In this document: positions 18,709 to 26,962 of the stretch, piece after piece | Layout: every line of letters starts with the position of its first letter | Position numbering within the stretch: the first letter of the stretch is position 1 | DNA from: JBFWRK01 sp050248955 | GTDB taxonomy: Bacteria > Actinomycetota > Acidimicrobiia > Acidimicrobiales > Ilumatobacteraceae | Assembly: GCA_050248955.1 (NCBI GenBank) | Contig: JBFWRK010000018.1 | Coordinates: forward strand, 1 to 64,000 | DNA: 64,000 nucleotides | Reading direction: 5' to 3' | Translations under genes and position numbers: made by a program | The notes under the pieces: generated by a model | The model's input: only the letters and a program-made list of their open reading frames with translations | Database searches by the model: none | Told to the model about the DNA's origin: nothing

Positions 18709-19825
18709 TCAGTGCGCTGACGCGACCTGGAGCAACGCGTCGAGCAGATCGTGATGCGGGAACCTGGAGGTGGAGTTCGACATGACCACGATGCCGATCC
18801 CGTGGTCGGGGTAGATGCGCATGACGTTGAAGAAGCCACCGCCGGCGCCGAGGTGCTCCACGTAGTTGCTCGCCCCTGTCCGGTGTTCGGGGCTGCGGAA
18901 CCATCCCTGACCGAGGTCGAACGGCTTTCCCGGCGCGCTGATCTCGCGCATCCTCCGGGCCGCGGACGCCGACATCACCGTTCGACCTTGGAAGGTCCCG
19001 TCGCCGAGGTGGAGCGAGGCGAGTCGACTGGCGTCGAGAACGTCGCCGACGAGGCCGCCATAGCTGGCGCCTTCGACGTAGAACGGCCTGAAGGCGCGGT
19101 GCCGTCCGTGCTGGTCGCCGACGATGCCGGGCGGTAGCAACCTGCCGATCGCGGGTCCGAGCACTCGGGGGACCTTCACGTAACCGGTCGCGGGTTCTCG
19201 CGTCAGGTGATGCGAACCCGGTGTGGTCCATGCCGCACGGCTCGAGCACGGCTTCGCGCAGGTAGGACTCGAACGGGTGTCCGCTCGCGACGCTGATGAT
19301 CTCACCGAGGAGCAGGTAGCCGAGGTTCGAGTAGCGCGCTCTTGCTCCGACGGGACGCCTGACGCGCAGGTGGTCGTGGAGGATGCGGTCGACGAACTCT
19401 TGCGATGGGGCGGCAGCTGCCGGGCGGACCCATCGCAGTGGGAGCGGGTTCGAGAAGCCGGCGGTGTGGTTCAGAAGATGTCCGACCCGTGGCGTGGACG
19501 AGCCTCGTGGGGAGGACAACGCCGGGAAGTAGCGAGCGATCGGTTCGTCGAGGTCGAGCCGTCCCTCGTCGGCGAGGCGAACCACGGCGGTGGCGGTGAC
19601 GATCTTCGTCAGCGAGAACCACAGGTACGACGTCTCGGGCGTGGCGGGCCTGCCACCCCGGATGTCGGCGAGCCCTGCAGCGCAGGCATGGCGGACCCCG
19701 CTGCTGTCCGCGATCGCGATCGACAGGCCGGGGATCTGTCGGCTCTGCCGGAGCGGCTCGATGATGCGGCAGACGGCCTCGTCGAGGTCGTTCCCGGTGG
19801 TCGAATGGGTGTCGGTGGTCGTCAT
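18709..19825 (-). pseudogene. serine hydrolase (beta-lactamase family), frameshifted
   Basis: Class C beta-lactamase/esterase-like protein in two frames. Frame one begins at ATG 19825 with the SLTK motif (S71, K74) and YSN (165-167), and is good up to MDHTGF. Frame two takes over near 19207-19216 with HHLTREPATGYVKVPRVLGP and runs to the stop at 18709, holding the HLGAGGGF motif. A single-base change joins them. If read as is, frame one goes on in nonsense to 18392. This is either a real broken gene or an assembly error. Its ATG overlaps the stop of the MarR gene. Intact relatives are about 370 residues and hydrolyse esters or amides; substrate unknown. Confidence 0.8.
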
Positions 19826-20457
19826 GACGGGACTCCTCGTCGTCGTGGTCGTGGTGGTTGTTGTGGCGGTGGTGCTGCTGCTCGGTGCTTCGCGGTGCGA
19901 ACGAAGGCGATGTAGTCCCGGACCTGTGCCTCGTGTGCAGGGCTGAGCGCCGGGCCGTCATAGGACAGCGTCCAGGTGTCGGCCGCGTGGTCGACGCCGA
20001 GGTCGTATGGACGCGGGTCGAGCGCGAGCACCGCCCGGAACGCCGCGTCGATGCGTTGCAGCGAAGCGCGTTCCTCGCGACCGTCCGAACCGAGCTCGGT
20101 GCTCAACATGCCCATCGCGCTCATGAAGAGCCGGCCGGCCGAGTCGTGCGCTGCTACCCCGGCGTCGTTCAGACCGACGAGGTAGGACCTGCCGTCGCTC
20201 GGATGCCGGGTCTGCGTGGCGTGCGCGCGCTGGACCAGACGCTTGAGGGCGAACGACACCGTCGTCGGCTTCATCCCGGTCCAGCGCGCGATCTGTGTCG
20301 GCGTCGCCGGCCCGAACCGCCTCAGCAGCGAGTACAGACCGAAGTCGTCGCCACTGAGCTCGCTCGACTCGAGTGCGTCGTCGATGAAGGTCGACATCGA
20401 GTGCATGATCAGCCACACGTCGAACAAGAGCGACATCGGTGCTGGTCGTTCCGACAT
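19822..20457 (-). CDS. MarR-family transcriptional regulator
   Basis: A 211-residue winged-helix regulator: FGLYSLLRRFGPATPTQIAR is the first helix pair, WTGMKPTTVSFALKRLVQRA the recognition helix and TQTRHPSDGRSYLVGLNDAG the wing, as in MarR. The C-terminal tail is Pro/Arg/His-rich and likely disordered. ATG 20457 is 7 nt behind a TAGTAT hexamer. A perfect 14-bp palindrome overlaps its -35, so it probably represses itself. The coupled downstream serine hydrolase is its likely target; the divergent isochorismatase-like gene may be too. Confidence 0.85.
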   Translation of the reverse strand: MSERPAPMSLLFDVWLIMHSMSTFIDDALESSELSGDDFGLYSLLRRFGPATPTQIARWTGMKPTTVSFALKRLVQRAHATQTRHPSDGRSYLVGLNDAGVAAHDSAGRLFMSAMGMLSTELGSDGREERASLQRIDAAFRAVLALDPRPYDLGVDHAADTWTLSYDGPALSPAHEAQVRDYIAFVRTAKHRAAAPPPQQPPRPRRRGVPS

Positions 20458-20464
20458 GAGTCAC

Positions 20465-20492
20465 ATACTACGATCTCGCATCATCTGATGCA
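20465..20492 (-). promoter_or_regulatory. marR promoter with operator palindrome
   Basis: On the minus strand TTGCAT (20492-20487), 16 nt, TAGTAT (20470-20465), then 7 nt to ATG 20457. GCATCATCTGATGC at 20478-20491 is a perfect 14-bp palindrome covering the -35. Confidence 0.65.
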
Positions 20493-20524
20493 AGTCCGTA
20501 TTAGTAGTGCGGAACGCTCGTTGC

Positions 20525-20556
20525 TTGACGGAAGCGTCAACTCAGTCGTCTACCAT
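20525..20556 (+). promoter_or_regulatory. promoter of the isochorismatase-like gene with inverted repeat
   Basis: TTGACG at 20525-20530 is also the left arm of the inverted repeat TTGACGGAAGCGTCAA (20525-20540). TACCAT at 20551-20556 lies 7 nt before ATG 20564. The 20-nt spacing is longer than ideal. Confidence 0.5.
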
Positions 20557-20563
20557 CGACCAG

Positions 20564-21175
20564 ATGCGTGTGACACCGGTTGGCGCGAGTACGGCGGTGC
20601 TCTTCATCGAGTGTCAAGAGGGTCTGCTGGGAACGAGCAGCATCTTGCCTGCGATCGCCGAGGAGGCCCGGGCGATCGTCCCGGCCATGGGACGGTTGGC
20701 CAAAGGCGCACGTGAAGCGGGCGCGACCGTGGTCCACCTCACCTTCGTGCCGGTCGGCGCCGGCCGGTCCCTCAACCAACGGCCACCGTTGTTCCGGGGA
20801 GTGGCTCCGGCGGTCGCGCACTGGGTGCCCGGCGATCCGGCCACACGACCGATCGCCGAGATCGGCGTCGGCCCCGGCGATCTCGTGCTGCCTCGGCACA
20901 GCGGCATCTCGCCGACGTACGGCACCGAGACCTTCAAGGTGCTCCGCAACATGGGGATGCGCACGATCGTCGTTGCCGGCATCTCGGTCAACGTCGCGAT
21001 CCCCCTCGTCGCGGCGCAAGCAGCAGACGAGGACTTCGACGTGATCGTCCCCACCGACGCCGTCGCCGGATCCCCTGCCGAGTACGCGGCCGCGATGTTG
21101 AAGCACACCGTCGCGATGGTGGCGACGCTGACGACGGTCGACGAGCTCCTCGCGAGCCTGGCGACGAGTCGCTGA
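20564..21175 (+). CDS. isochorismatase-fold protein with altered catalytic triad
   Basis: A 203-residue isochorismatase/cysteine-hydrolase fold protein: TAVLFIECQEGLLGTSSILP, GATVVHLTFVPVGAGRSLNQ, SPTYGTETFKVLRNMGMRTI and VVAGISVNVAIPLVAAQAAD. In working enzymes the triad is Asp (in a VIDMQ-type motif), Lys and Cys (in a CVxxT-type motif). Here these places read FIECQ, LPRHSG and NVAIP, so Asp is Glu, Lys is replaced and Cys is absent. This matches an actinobacterial subgroup that may bind rather than cleave, or use other chemistry. Start ATG 20564 is set by the TACCAT hexamer. It is followed after 15 bases by the YjbR gene, so they may be cotranscribed. Confidence 0.8.
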   Translation: MRVTPVGASTAVLFIECQEGLLGTSSILPAIAEEARAIVPAMGRLAKGAREAGATVVHLTFVPVGAGRSLNQRPPLFRGVAPAVAHWVPGDPATRPIAEIGVGPGDLVLPRHSGISPTYGTETFKVLRNMGMRTIVVAGISVNVAIPLVAAQAADEDFDVIVPTDAVAGSPAEYAAAMLKHTVAMVATLTTVDELLASLATSR

Positions 21176-21190
21176 GGCCGATCGACAGAC

Positions 21191-21652
21191 GTGAGTACGG
21201 TGAGGAGCGTGGTCAGCATCGACGAGGCCGCTCGGATGGCCTTGGCGTTGCCGAACGTCACCGAGGGCGAGCGCCACGGCACTCGTACGTGGTCCGTTGC
21301 CGGCAAGGGCTTCGCGTGGGAGCGGCCGTTCAGCAAGGCAGACGTCCGACGGTTCGGCGACGCCACACCGCCAGCGGGACCGATCCTCGCGGTTCGCGTC
21401 GACGACCTCGCTGAGAAGGAGGCCGTGCTCGCTGCGGAGCCGAAGGCGTTCTTCACGATCCCGCACTTCGACGGGTACCCGGCCGTTCTGATCCAGTTGC
21501 GGAACGTCACGAAGCGAGCGCTGCAGGCAGCGATCGTCGACGGCTGGCTGGCGTGCGCGCCGAGCAAGCTCGCCGACGAGTACATCGCGCAGGAAGCAGC
21601 CCGTCGTCAGCGACGCAAGCGCGGTAGCCAACGACCGGTTGCGAGCCGGTAG
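21191..21652 (+). CDS. MmcQ/YjbR-family protein
   Basis: A 153-residue protein of the MmcQ/YjbR fold: IDEAARMALALPNVTEGERH (the LPxxxE start), FAWERPFSKADVRRFG, AVRVDDLAEKEAVLAAEPKA, FFTIPHFDGYPAVLIQLRNV and the closing DGWLACAPSKLADEY. The fold resembles a DNA-binding domain but the function is not established. The C-terminal tail is basic. Starts at GTG 21191, 15 bases past the previous stop. Its last 46 bases overlap the 3' end of the convergent methyltransferase gene, an unusually long tail-to-tail overlap. Confidence 0.8.
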   Translation: MSTVRSVVSIDEAARMALALPNVTEGERHGTRTWSVAGKGFAWERPFSKADVRRFGDATPPAGPILAVRVDDLAEKEAVLAAEPKAFFTIPHFDGYPAVLIQLRNVTKRALQAAIVDGWLACAPSKLADEYIAQEAARRQRRKRGSQRPVASR

Positions 21653-22080
21653 TCGTCGTAGGCGGTGCCGAATCGGGCACTCAGATCGGGCTCCTCGTAG
21701 AGAACGACGAAGGTGTGGAAGACAGCGAACATCGCCGCCGCCCACATGAGCACGTACCACGACTCGAACACGAGCCCCTCGCCCACGAGCACGGCCACGT
21801 TCGCGACGTACATCGGGTTCCTGACGCGGCCGTAGGCGCCGCCACGCACGACGAAGCGCGGCGGATCGACCGGAGCGAGGGTCCCGCGGCCCTCCCGCGC
21901 GAACCGGAGGAGCACACTGTCGAGCAGCAACACGGCACCCGACGCGATCAGCGGCACGCCGACGAAACGGGCTCCACCAAGTTCGAAGCGGCCTCCGGCG
22001 CCACGCAACAGGATCGCCGGCACGACGATGTCGACGAGAACCGGGAGCGACAGCGCGACGACGGCCCGCAGGTAGAGCAC
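21607..22080 (-). CDS. isoprenylcysteine carboxyl methyltransferase-like membrane protein
   Basis: A 157-residue integral membrane protein with about four hydrophobic segments, of the ICMT/PEMT-like methyltransferase family. The family signature is GGAYGRVRNPMYVANVAVLV, followed by SWYVLMWAAAMFAVFHTFVV and EEPDLSARFGTAYDDYRLAT, where the conserved E-x-x-L-x-x-x-F-G-x-x-Y appears. These enzymes use SAM at the membrane; bacterial substrates are mostly unknown. GTG 22080 gives a natural N-terminal membrane segment; an open frame runs further to 22350 but is a shadow of pckA. It overlaps the YjbR gene tail to tail by 46 bases. Confidence 0.8.
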   Translation of the reverse strand: MLYLRAVVALSLPVLVDIVVPAILLRGAGGRFELGGARFVGVPLIASGAVLLLDSVLLRFAREGRGTLAPVDPPRFVVRGGAYGRVRNPMYVANVAVLVGEGLVFESWYVLMWAAAMFAVFHTFVVLYEEPDLSARFGTAYDDYRLATGRWLPRLRR

Positions 22081-22123
22081 AGGCGCAGTCTCGCAGCAGC
22101 CATCGGCGCCGCCTGATCGTTGT

Positions 22124-23707
22124 TCACACTCGCGGACCGGCGGTCCTGACCTCCGGTGGGGCATCCGCTTCGAAGTGCTTGAAGTTCTCCGTGAACATGC
22201 TTGCCAGACGCTTCGCTTGCGCGTCGTAGGCGTTCGGATCGGGCCACGCCTGGCGCGGATCGAGGATCTCCGCCGGCACGCCCGGGCACGACCGAGGTAC
22301 GAGGAAGCCGAACGTCGGGTCCTCCCGCATCTCGACGTCGGCGAGGTCACCCTGGAGCGCGGCGGTCACCATGGCACGCGTGTCGGCGAGCGGCATGCGG
22401 TGGCCCACCCCGTACGGGCCTCCCGTCCAGCCGGTGTTGATGAGATAGACGGCGACGCCGTGGCGGGCGATGCGGGCACCGAGCATCGAGGCGTACACCG
22501 ATGGGCGGCGTGCCATGAACGGTGCGCCGAAGCATGCGGAGAACGTCGCAACGGGTTCGGTCACGCCACGTTCGGTCCCGGCCACCTTCGCCGTGTATCC
22601 GGACAGGAAGTGGTAGCTCGCCTGCTCAGGGGTGAGCCGGGCGATCGGGGGCATCACGCCGAACGCGTCGGCAGTCAGCATGATCACGACCTTGGGCTGG
22701 CCGGCGACGCCGGTGCGACTCGCGTTCGGGATGTGGCTGATCGGGTAGGCCGCCCGGGTGTTCTCGGTCAGAGCATCCGAGTCGAGGTCGAGCCGTCGGG
22801 TCACGGGGTCGACGACGACGTTCTCGAGCACGGTTCCGAACCTGCGGGTCGTCTCGTGGATCTCGGGCTCGCCCGTGGGCGACAGGCGGATGACCTTGGC
22901 GTAGCAACCGCCCTCGAAGTTGAACACGCCGTGATCGGACCAGCCGTGCTCGTCGTCGCCGATCAGTGTTCGCGCCGGGTCCGCCGACAAGGTGGTCTTC
23001 CCGGTGCCGGACAGACCGAAGAAGATCGCGACGTCGTCCTCGTCGGCGCCGTAGTTGGCCGAGCAGTGCATCGGCAGGACGTCACGGTCGGGCATCAGGT
23101 AGTTCATCACGGTGAACAAGGACTTCTTGATCTCGCCGCCGTACTCGGTCCCGCCGATGATGACCTCTCGGCGGGCCAGGTTCAGCACGACGAACACCTC
23201 GGAACGGGTGCCGTCGATGTCCGGGGTCGCGTTGAAGCCGGGTGCGTCGATGAGCGTGAAGTGCGGATCGTGCTGGGCGAGCTTCTTCGGGTCGTGCTCC
23301 TGGATGAAGAGGTTCCTCGCGAACAGGCTGTGCCAGGCCCGCTGCGTGACGATCCGCACCGGCAGCCGATAGTCGGCGTGAGCCCCCACCCAGCAGTCCT
23401 GCACGTACACCTGCGAGCCCTGCAGGTATGCCATCAAGCGGGCTCGGAGGTGCGCGTAGTGATCAGTGTCGAACGGTTGGTTGACGTCGCCCCACCAGAC
23501 GTTGTCGTGATGCTCCGGCTCGTCGACCACGAACTTGTCCTTCGGCGAGCGGCCGGTGTACTGCCCGGTCCGCACGACCATCGGGCCCAGGTGTGCCAGC
23601 TGCGCTTCGCGGTTGCGGACCGCGTGCTCGTAGAGCGTCGGGGTGGACAGGTTCCACCACACGACCTCCGGTTGGACGATCCCGATCGACGCCAGGTCCT
23701 GTGCCAT
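22124..23707 (-). CDS. pckA: phosphoenolpyruvate carboxykinase (ATP)
   Basis: A 527-residue ATP-dependent PEP carboxykinase, which turns oxaloacetate and ATP into PEP, CO2 and ADP, the first step of gluconeogenesis. The sequence holds VVRTGQYTGRSPKDKFVVDE, EVIIGGTEYGGEIKKSLFT, PMHCSANYGADEDDVAIFFG, the P-loop GLSGTGKTTLSADP (about 231-244), LIGDDEHGWSDHGVFNFEGG and INTGWTGGPYGVGHRMPL. The length is normal. ATG 23707 follows AGGGGGCA, a good ribosome site; ATG 23725 is an alternative. It is single-gene and oriented away from the methyltransferase at 23.8 kb. Many actinobacteria use the GTP enzyme, so the ATP type is worth noting. Confidence 0.95.
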   Translation of the reverse strand: MAQDLASIGIVQPEVVWWNLSTPTLYEHAVRNREAQLAHLGPMVVRTGQYTGRSPKDKFVVDEPEHHDNVWWGDVNQPFDTDHYAHLRARLMAYLQGSQVYVQDCWVGAHADYRLPVRIVTQRAWHSLFARNLFIQEHDPKKLAQHDPHFTLIDAPGFNATPDIDGTRSEVFVVLNLARREVIIGGTEYGGEIKKSLFTVMNYLMPDRDVLPMHCSANYGADEDDVAIFFGLSGTGKTTLSADPARTLIGDDEHGWSDHGVFNFEGGCYAKVIRLSPTGEPEIHETTRRFGTVLENVVVDPVTRRLDLDSDALTENTRAAYPISHIPNASRTGVAGQPKVVIMLTADAFGVMPPIARLTPEQASYHFLSGYTAKVAGTERGVTEPVATFSACFGAPFMARRPSVYASMLGARIARHGVAVYLINTGWTGGPYGVGHRMPLADTRAMVTAALQGDLADVEMREDPTFGFLVPRSCPGVPAEILDPRQAWPDPNAYDAQAKRLASMFTENFKHFEADAPPEVRTAGPRV

Positions 23708-23825
23708 CGTTGCCCCCTGCCGCATCCGGTCGGTTGTGAGTGTTTGCCCGACGATAGCGGGTGCCAGATGTACGGGGTCTGACGACTCGGTCCAGGCGAT
23801 GCGGTGCGGGACGAACGCCAAATGA

Positions 23826-24653
23826 ATGGCGGCCGGCTGCGTCCAGCGCCACGATTCGGTCGTGGATGACGGGCCGGAGATCGGACCAGGCTCCGTCGCG
23901 GGGTTCTACGAAGCCCATGACGAGTCCGTGCGGCTCGACTTCGGCGTGGGGAGGGTCGAGCTGCTGCGAACGCAGGAGCTCCTTCGCGCCGCGCTGCCGC
24001 CCGCGCGGGCGCGCGTCCTCGACGTCGGTGGTGCCGATGGCGTCCACGCCGCGTGGCTGAAGGAGGACGGCTACGACGTCGAGATCGTCGATGTCGTCCC
24101 GCTCCACGTCGACCGCGCACGGGTCCGAGGCTTCGCCGCCCAACTCGGAGACGCCCGGTCTCTCGCGTACGACGACCGGACCGTCGACGTCGTGCTGCTG
24201 CTCGGCCCGCTCTACCACCTACCCGATCGCTCCGAACGGATGAAGGCGCTCCGCGAAGCGCACCGCGTGCTGCGCCGGGGTGGTTTCCTCGCTGCCGCCG
24301 CCGTGAGCAGGATGGCGGTCCCGATCGACTGGCTTCGCGACGGGAGCTTCGCCGAGCCGCAGGGAAAGGCGGTCGCCCGGCGGATCGCTGCCACCGGCTC
24401 GGACGACACCGGATCGGGAGCAGGCGTCTTCTACTTCCACACCGTTGCCGAGCTCGAACACGAAGCCCGCGACGCCGGCTTCGAAGGCGTGGTGGTCCGC
24501 GGGATCGAGGGCCCGGCGTGGCCGCTCGTGAACCACACGTGCCCGCCGGACGACCCGTTGGTCTCCGACGTCATCGAAGTCGCCCGGCTCGCGGACCTCG
24601 AGGAGGCAACGGTCGGCGCGAGCGCGCACCTCCTCGCGCTCGCTCGTGCGTGA
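23826..24653 (+). CDS. class I SAM-dependent methyltransferase
   Basis: A 275-residue protein. Motif I is RVLDVGGADGVHAAWLKEDG, then YDVEIVDVVPLHVDRARVRG, the aspartate after VEIVDV fitting SAM binding. Next come VDVVLLLGPLYHLPDRSERM and ALREAHRVLRRGGFLAAAAV, typical of the Methyltransf_11/25 fold acting on small molecules. The C-terminal half, with FYFHTVAELEHEARDAGFEG, matches a common actinobacterial group of unknown substrate. Start is ATG 23826, or perhaps GTG 23862, since the first 12 residues look unlike the family. Divergent from pckA. Confidence 0.8.
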   Translation: MAAGCVQRHDSVVDDGPEIGPGSVAGFYEAHDESVRLDFGVGRVELLRTQELLRAALPPARARVLDVGGADGVHAAWLKEDGYDVEIVDVVPLHVDRARVRGFAAQLGDARSLAYDDRTVDVVLLLGPLYHLPDRSERMKALREAHRVLRRGGFLAAAAVSRMAVPIDWLRDGSFAEPQGKAVARRIAATGSDDTGSGAGVFYFHTVAELEHEARDAGFEGVVVRGIEGPAWPLVNHTCPPDDPLVSDVIEVARLADLEEATVGASAHLLALARA

Positions 24654-24749
24654 CTCGTCACGAACTTGTTCCGCGGAGGTCAAGCGTGCCGGACGCACAC
24701 GTCCGATTTCCGCCAGTGACTCGGGCCGGGTGGCAGTAGACCACTCGGC

Positions 24750-25337
24750 ATGCACCACCCTCCGTCGACGATGACCATCGAGGGCCTCGACCCGCAGGCT
24801 CTCCACGACCTGCGCACCACTGCCATCGATCACGGCGGCAACACCGTCGAGCCGTTCATCGACGCCGACGGCGGCTGGCCGTTGCGCTGCTGCCTCACGG
24901 ACTCCGCGCGCGGCGACGAGCTCGCGATCGTGGCCTGGTCACCGTTCCCGTGGCGAGGCCCCTACCGCGAGACGGGCCCGATCGTCATCCACGCCAGACC
25001 CTGCGCCGGCGCGGACGGGACGACCGAGGTGCCATCGCAGTTCCTCGGGCGACGTCAGCTCCTGCGCCCGTACGGCCACGACCGGCGCATCGCGTATGAC
25101 CACGTCGTGATCGTCGAGCCGGACGGATCGCTGCCCTCCGTGCTCGGCGCGCTGCTCGGCAACGACGAGATCGACTTCGTGCACGTCCGCAACGTGAACG
25201 CCGGGTGCTACAGCTTCACGGCCCGCCGAGGCCCACGCCTGCCCGAGCGCCTGCCGAGCCGCACACATGCCGTCCGGATCGGTCGGGCGGAGCATCGCCC
25301 GCCAGGGGTACCAACGATCGCGCCCATCGATATCTGA
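24750..25337 (+). CDS. DUF1203-family protein
   Basis: A 195-residue protein matching DUF1203: PLRCCLTDSARGDELAIVAW, SPFPWRGPYRETGPIVIHAR and IAYDHVVIVEPDGSLPSVLG, ending FVHVRNVNAGCYSFTARRG. Paired cysteines in RCC and the later GCY are typical of the family. No function is known for it. No signal peptide or membrane segment. Single gene; 140 bases of non-coding DNA follow before the convergent DinB-type gene. Confidence 0.75.
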   Translation: MHHPPSTMTIEGLDPQALHDLRTTAIDHGGNTVEPFIDADGGWPLRCCLTDSARGDELAIVAWSPFPWRGPYRETGPIVIHARPCAGADGTTEVPSQFLGRRQLLRPYGHDRRIAYDHVVIVEPDGSLPSVLGALLGNDEIDFVHVRNVNAGCYSFTARRGPRLPERLPSRTHAVRIGRAEHRPPGVPTIAPIDI

Positions 25338-25477
25338 CAGCGACTCTGATTCGGGTCAGCGATTCGGTGTCACGCGTCGGATTCCCTGACGTCGATCGAG
25401 GTTGCTGACATGATCGGCCCAGCTGTTGCGACATCGGCGACGTCGGCGACGTGCCGCGCACGTAGCCGCGGCGTTGT

Positions 25478-26032
25478 CTATGGGGTGCGGCCGATGAACG
25501 CGAGCAGCTTGGTCTGGACGTCGGCGTCGTGCGGGACGTTCACACGTGGCCCGTAGTGGCCGCTCTGGCGCAGCGCCTCGTCCATCGGCAGCATGCCCAC
25601 GAGCATCTCGGCGCACTTGTCCGGGTCGAGCGTCTCGTCGTGGCCGGTGGCCCGGGCGAGGTCCCAGCGGTGGAGGAACACGTCGCCCGTGTAGATCATG
25701 TCGATGGCCTGCCCGAGCGGCATGGTGCCGAGGTGAGGGAGGTCGTGCTCGCGCTCGGCGGTGGCCGGGTCGTCGAGCAGTGCCTGCACCGCGTCGGTCT
25801 GTGTGCGCCAGGCGCCGACGGGGTCGACGTCGACCGACGGACCAGCGGGCAGCGTGATCCCGGTCGCCCCCTGGAGGAACGCCGGAAACCACTCGACGAG
25901 GTGGCGGACGACGTCGCGGGCAACCCAGCCTTCCGGTGGCGCAGGGTTGTCCCACGCTGCCGGGGCGGTGCTCTCGACGGTCGCCGTGAACGCACCGGCG
26001 ATGCGCCGGTGCTCGTCGGCCGGGTCGCCCAT
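25478..26032 (-). CDS. TIGR03086/DinB-like metal-binding protein
   Basis: A 184-residue helical-bundle protein of the TIGR03086 group, related to mycothiol-dependent maleylpyruvate isomerase: WDNPAPPEGWVARDVVRHLV, EWFPAFLQGATGITLPAG and IDMIYTGDVFLHRWDLARAT. The metal-binding histidines are those in VVRHLVEW and LHRWDLAR. Members are often mycothiol-linked transferases, consistent with an actinobacterium. ATG 26032 overlaps the stop of the SRPBCC gene (ATGA), making it the last gene of an ArsR-SRPBCC-DinB operon. Confidence 0.85.
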   Translation of the reverse strand: MGDPADEHRRIAGAFTATVESTAPAAWDNPAPPEGWVARDVVRHLVEWFPAFLQGATGITLPAGPSVDVDPVGAWRTQTDAVQALLDDPATAEREHDLPHLGTMPLGQAIDMIYTGDVFLHRWDLARATGHDETLDPDKCAEMLVGMLPMDEALRQSGHYGPRVNVPHDADVQTKLLAFIGRTP

Positions 26033-26517
26033 CAGAGCTCGCCGATGAGGGCGTCGAGCTTGGCGTAGCCCTCGTCGACGCCGGTCTCCATGCCGCTGGC
26101 CAGCCACTGGTCGCGGCCCTCGAAGCTGTCGACGAGCGACTGGGCGTGGAGCCGGGTGCGACCGTCGCCGAGGTCCTCGAAGCGCAGCGTCTCGAGGGCG
26201 ACGCCGTCGGGCTGGCCGTCGAACGTGAAGGTCTGGACGATGCGGTCCTCGCCGACGTCGTGGAAGCAGCCGTGGAAGCCGTACTCCTCGCCGTCGCGCC
26301 CGGCGACGTAGCGCCAGCGGCCGCCTGTCGTGGCATCCCAGTCGAGGATCTTGGTCTGCATCCCGTTCGGCCCGACCCACCGGGCGAACAGCTCGGGATC
26401 GGTGTGGGCCCGCATCAGCTGTGCCGGCGTGGCGTCGAAGTCACGGGTCATGCGGATGATCGGCAGGGTGGGGTCGGCCTCGATCGAGACCTGGTAACGG
26501 TTGCTCGTGGCGCTCAT
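26032..26517 (-). CDS. SRPBCC/AHSA1-family protein
   Basis: A 161-residue START-like (AHSA1) protein: IIRMTRDFDATPAQLMRAHT, DPELFARWVGPNGMQTKILD, GGRWRYVAGRDGEEYGFHGC and LASGMETGVDEGYAKLDALI at the end, the family's usual closing helix. The cavity binds hydrophobic ligands; the actual ligand is unknown. It sits in an operon with an ArsR-type repressor upstream (4-base overlap) and a DinB-like protein downstream. The same ArsR-AHSA1 pairing is common in soil bacteria. Confidence 0.9.
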   Translation of the reverse strand: MSATSNRYQVSIEADPTLPIIRMTRDFDATPAQLMRAHTDPELFARWVGPNGMQTKILDWDATTGGRWRYVAGRDGEEYGFHGCFHDVGEDRIVQTFTFDGQPDGVALETLRFEDLGDGRTRLHAQSLVDSFEGRDQWLASGMETGVDEGYAKLDALIGEL

Positions 26518-26885
26518 GACGCAGCTCCTTGCTGTGGGTGGGTGTGGGTGGTGGGTTGTTCATCGCCCCGCATCTCGGCGAGGACGACGTCCAGGCGCTC
26601 GTAGCGCTCCTGGGCCTGTTGGCGGTAACGCTCGATCCACTTCGTCATCAGGTCGAAGACCTCCGCTTCGAGATGACACGGCCGCCGCTGGGCGTCCTTG
26701 CTCTGGCTCACCAGGCCGGCGTCGGTGAGCACCCTGACGTGCTTGGACACCGCCTGCACGGAAACGTCGTAGGGGTCGGCCAGCTCCCCGACGGTGGCAT
26801 CACCCGCGGCGAGGCGGGCCACCATGTCGCGCCTCGTCGGATCGGCGAGGGCGGCGAAGACTCGGGACAGCTGGTCGTCGGCCAC
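26514..26885 (-). CDS. ArsR-family transcriptional repressor
   Basis: A 123-residue winged-helix repressor. It begins at GTG 26885 after the ribosome site AAGGAGG. RVFAALADPTRRDMVARLAA and VSVQAVSKHVRVLTDAGLVS are the signature ArsR recognition helices. It lacks the metal-binding ELCVCDL motif, so it responds to something other than arsenic or zinc, as expected for the AHSA1-linked branch. Two inverted repeats with GTTGAA half-sites lie upstream (26900-26917 and 26947-26962), so it likely controls its own operon. It heads the three-gene operon. Confidence 0.9.
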   Translation of the reverse strand: MADDQLSRVFAALADPTRRDMVARLAAGDATVGELADPYDVSVQAVSKHVRVLTDAGLVSQSKDAQRRPCHLEAEVFDLMTKWIERYRQQAQERYERLDVVLAEMRGDEQPTTHTHPQQGAAS

Positions 26886-26899
26886 GGACGACCTCCTTG

Positions 26900-26917
26900 T
26901 TCAACTGAATGGTTGAA
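26900..26917. promoter_or_regulatory. ArsR operator, site 1
   Basis: TTCAAC, 6 nt, GTTGAA, 15 bases before the arsR start. Same half-site as site 2. Confidence 0.65.
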
Positions 26918-26946
26918 GACAACCTACGCCTACCGTTTCACCGTTG

Positions 26947-26962
26947 TCAACCACTTGGTTGA
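26947..26962. promoter_or_regulatory. ArsR operator, site 2
   Basis: TCAACCACTTGGTTGA, a perfect 7-bp inverted repeat with a 2-nt centre; the right arm extends to GGTTGAAG, as in site 1. Confidence 0.65.
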
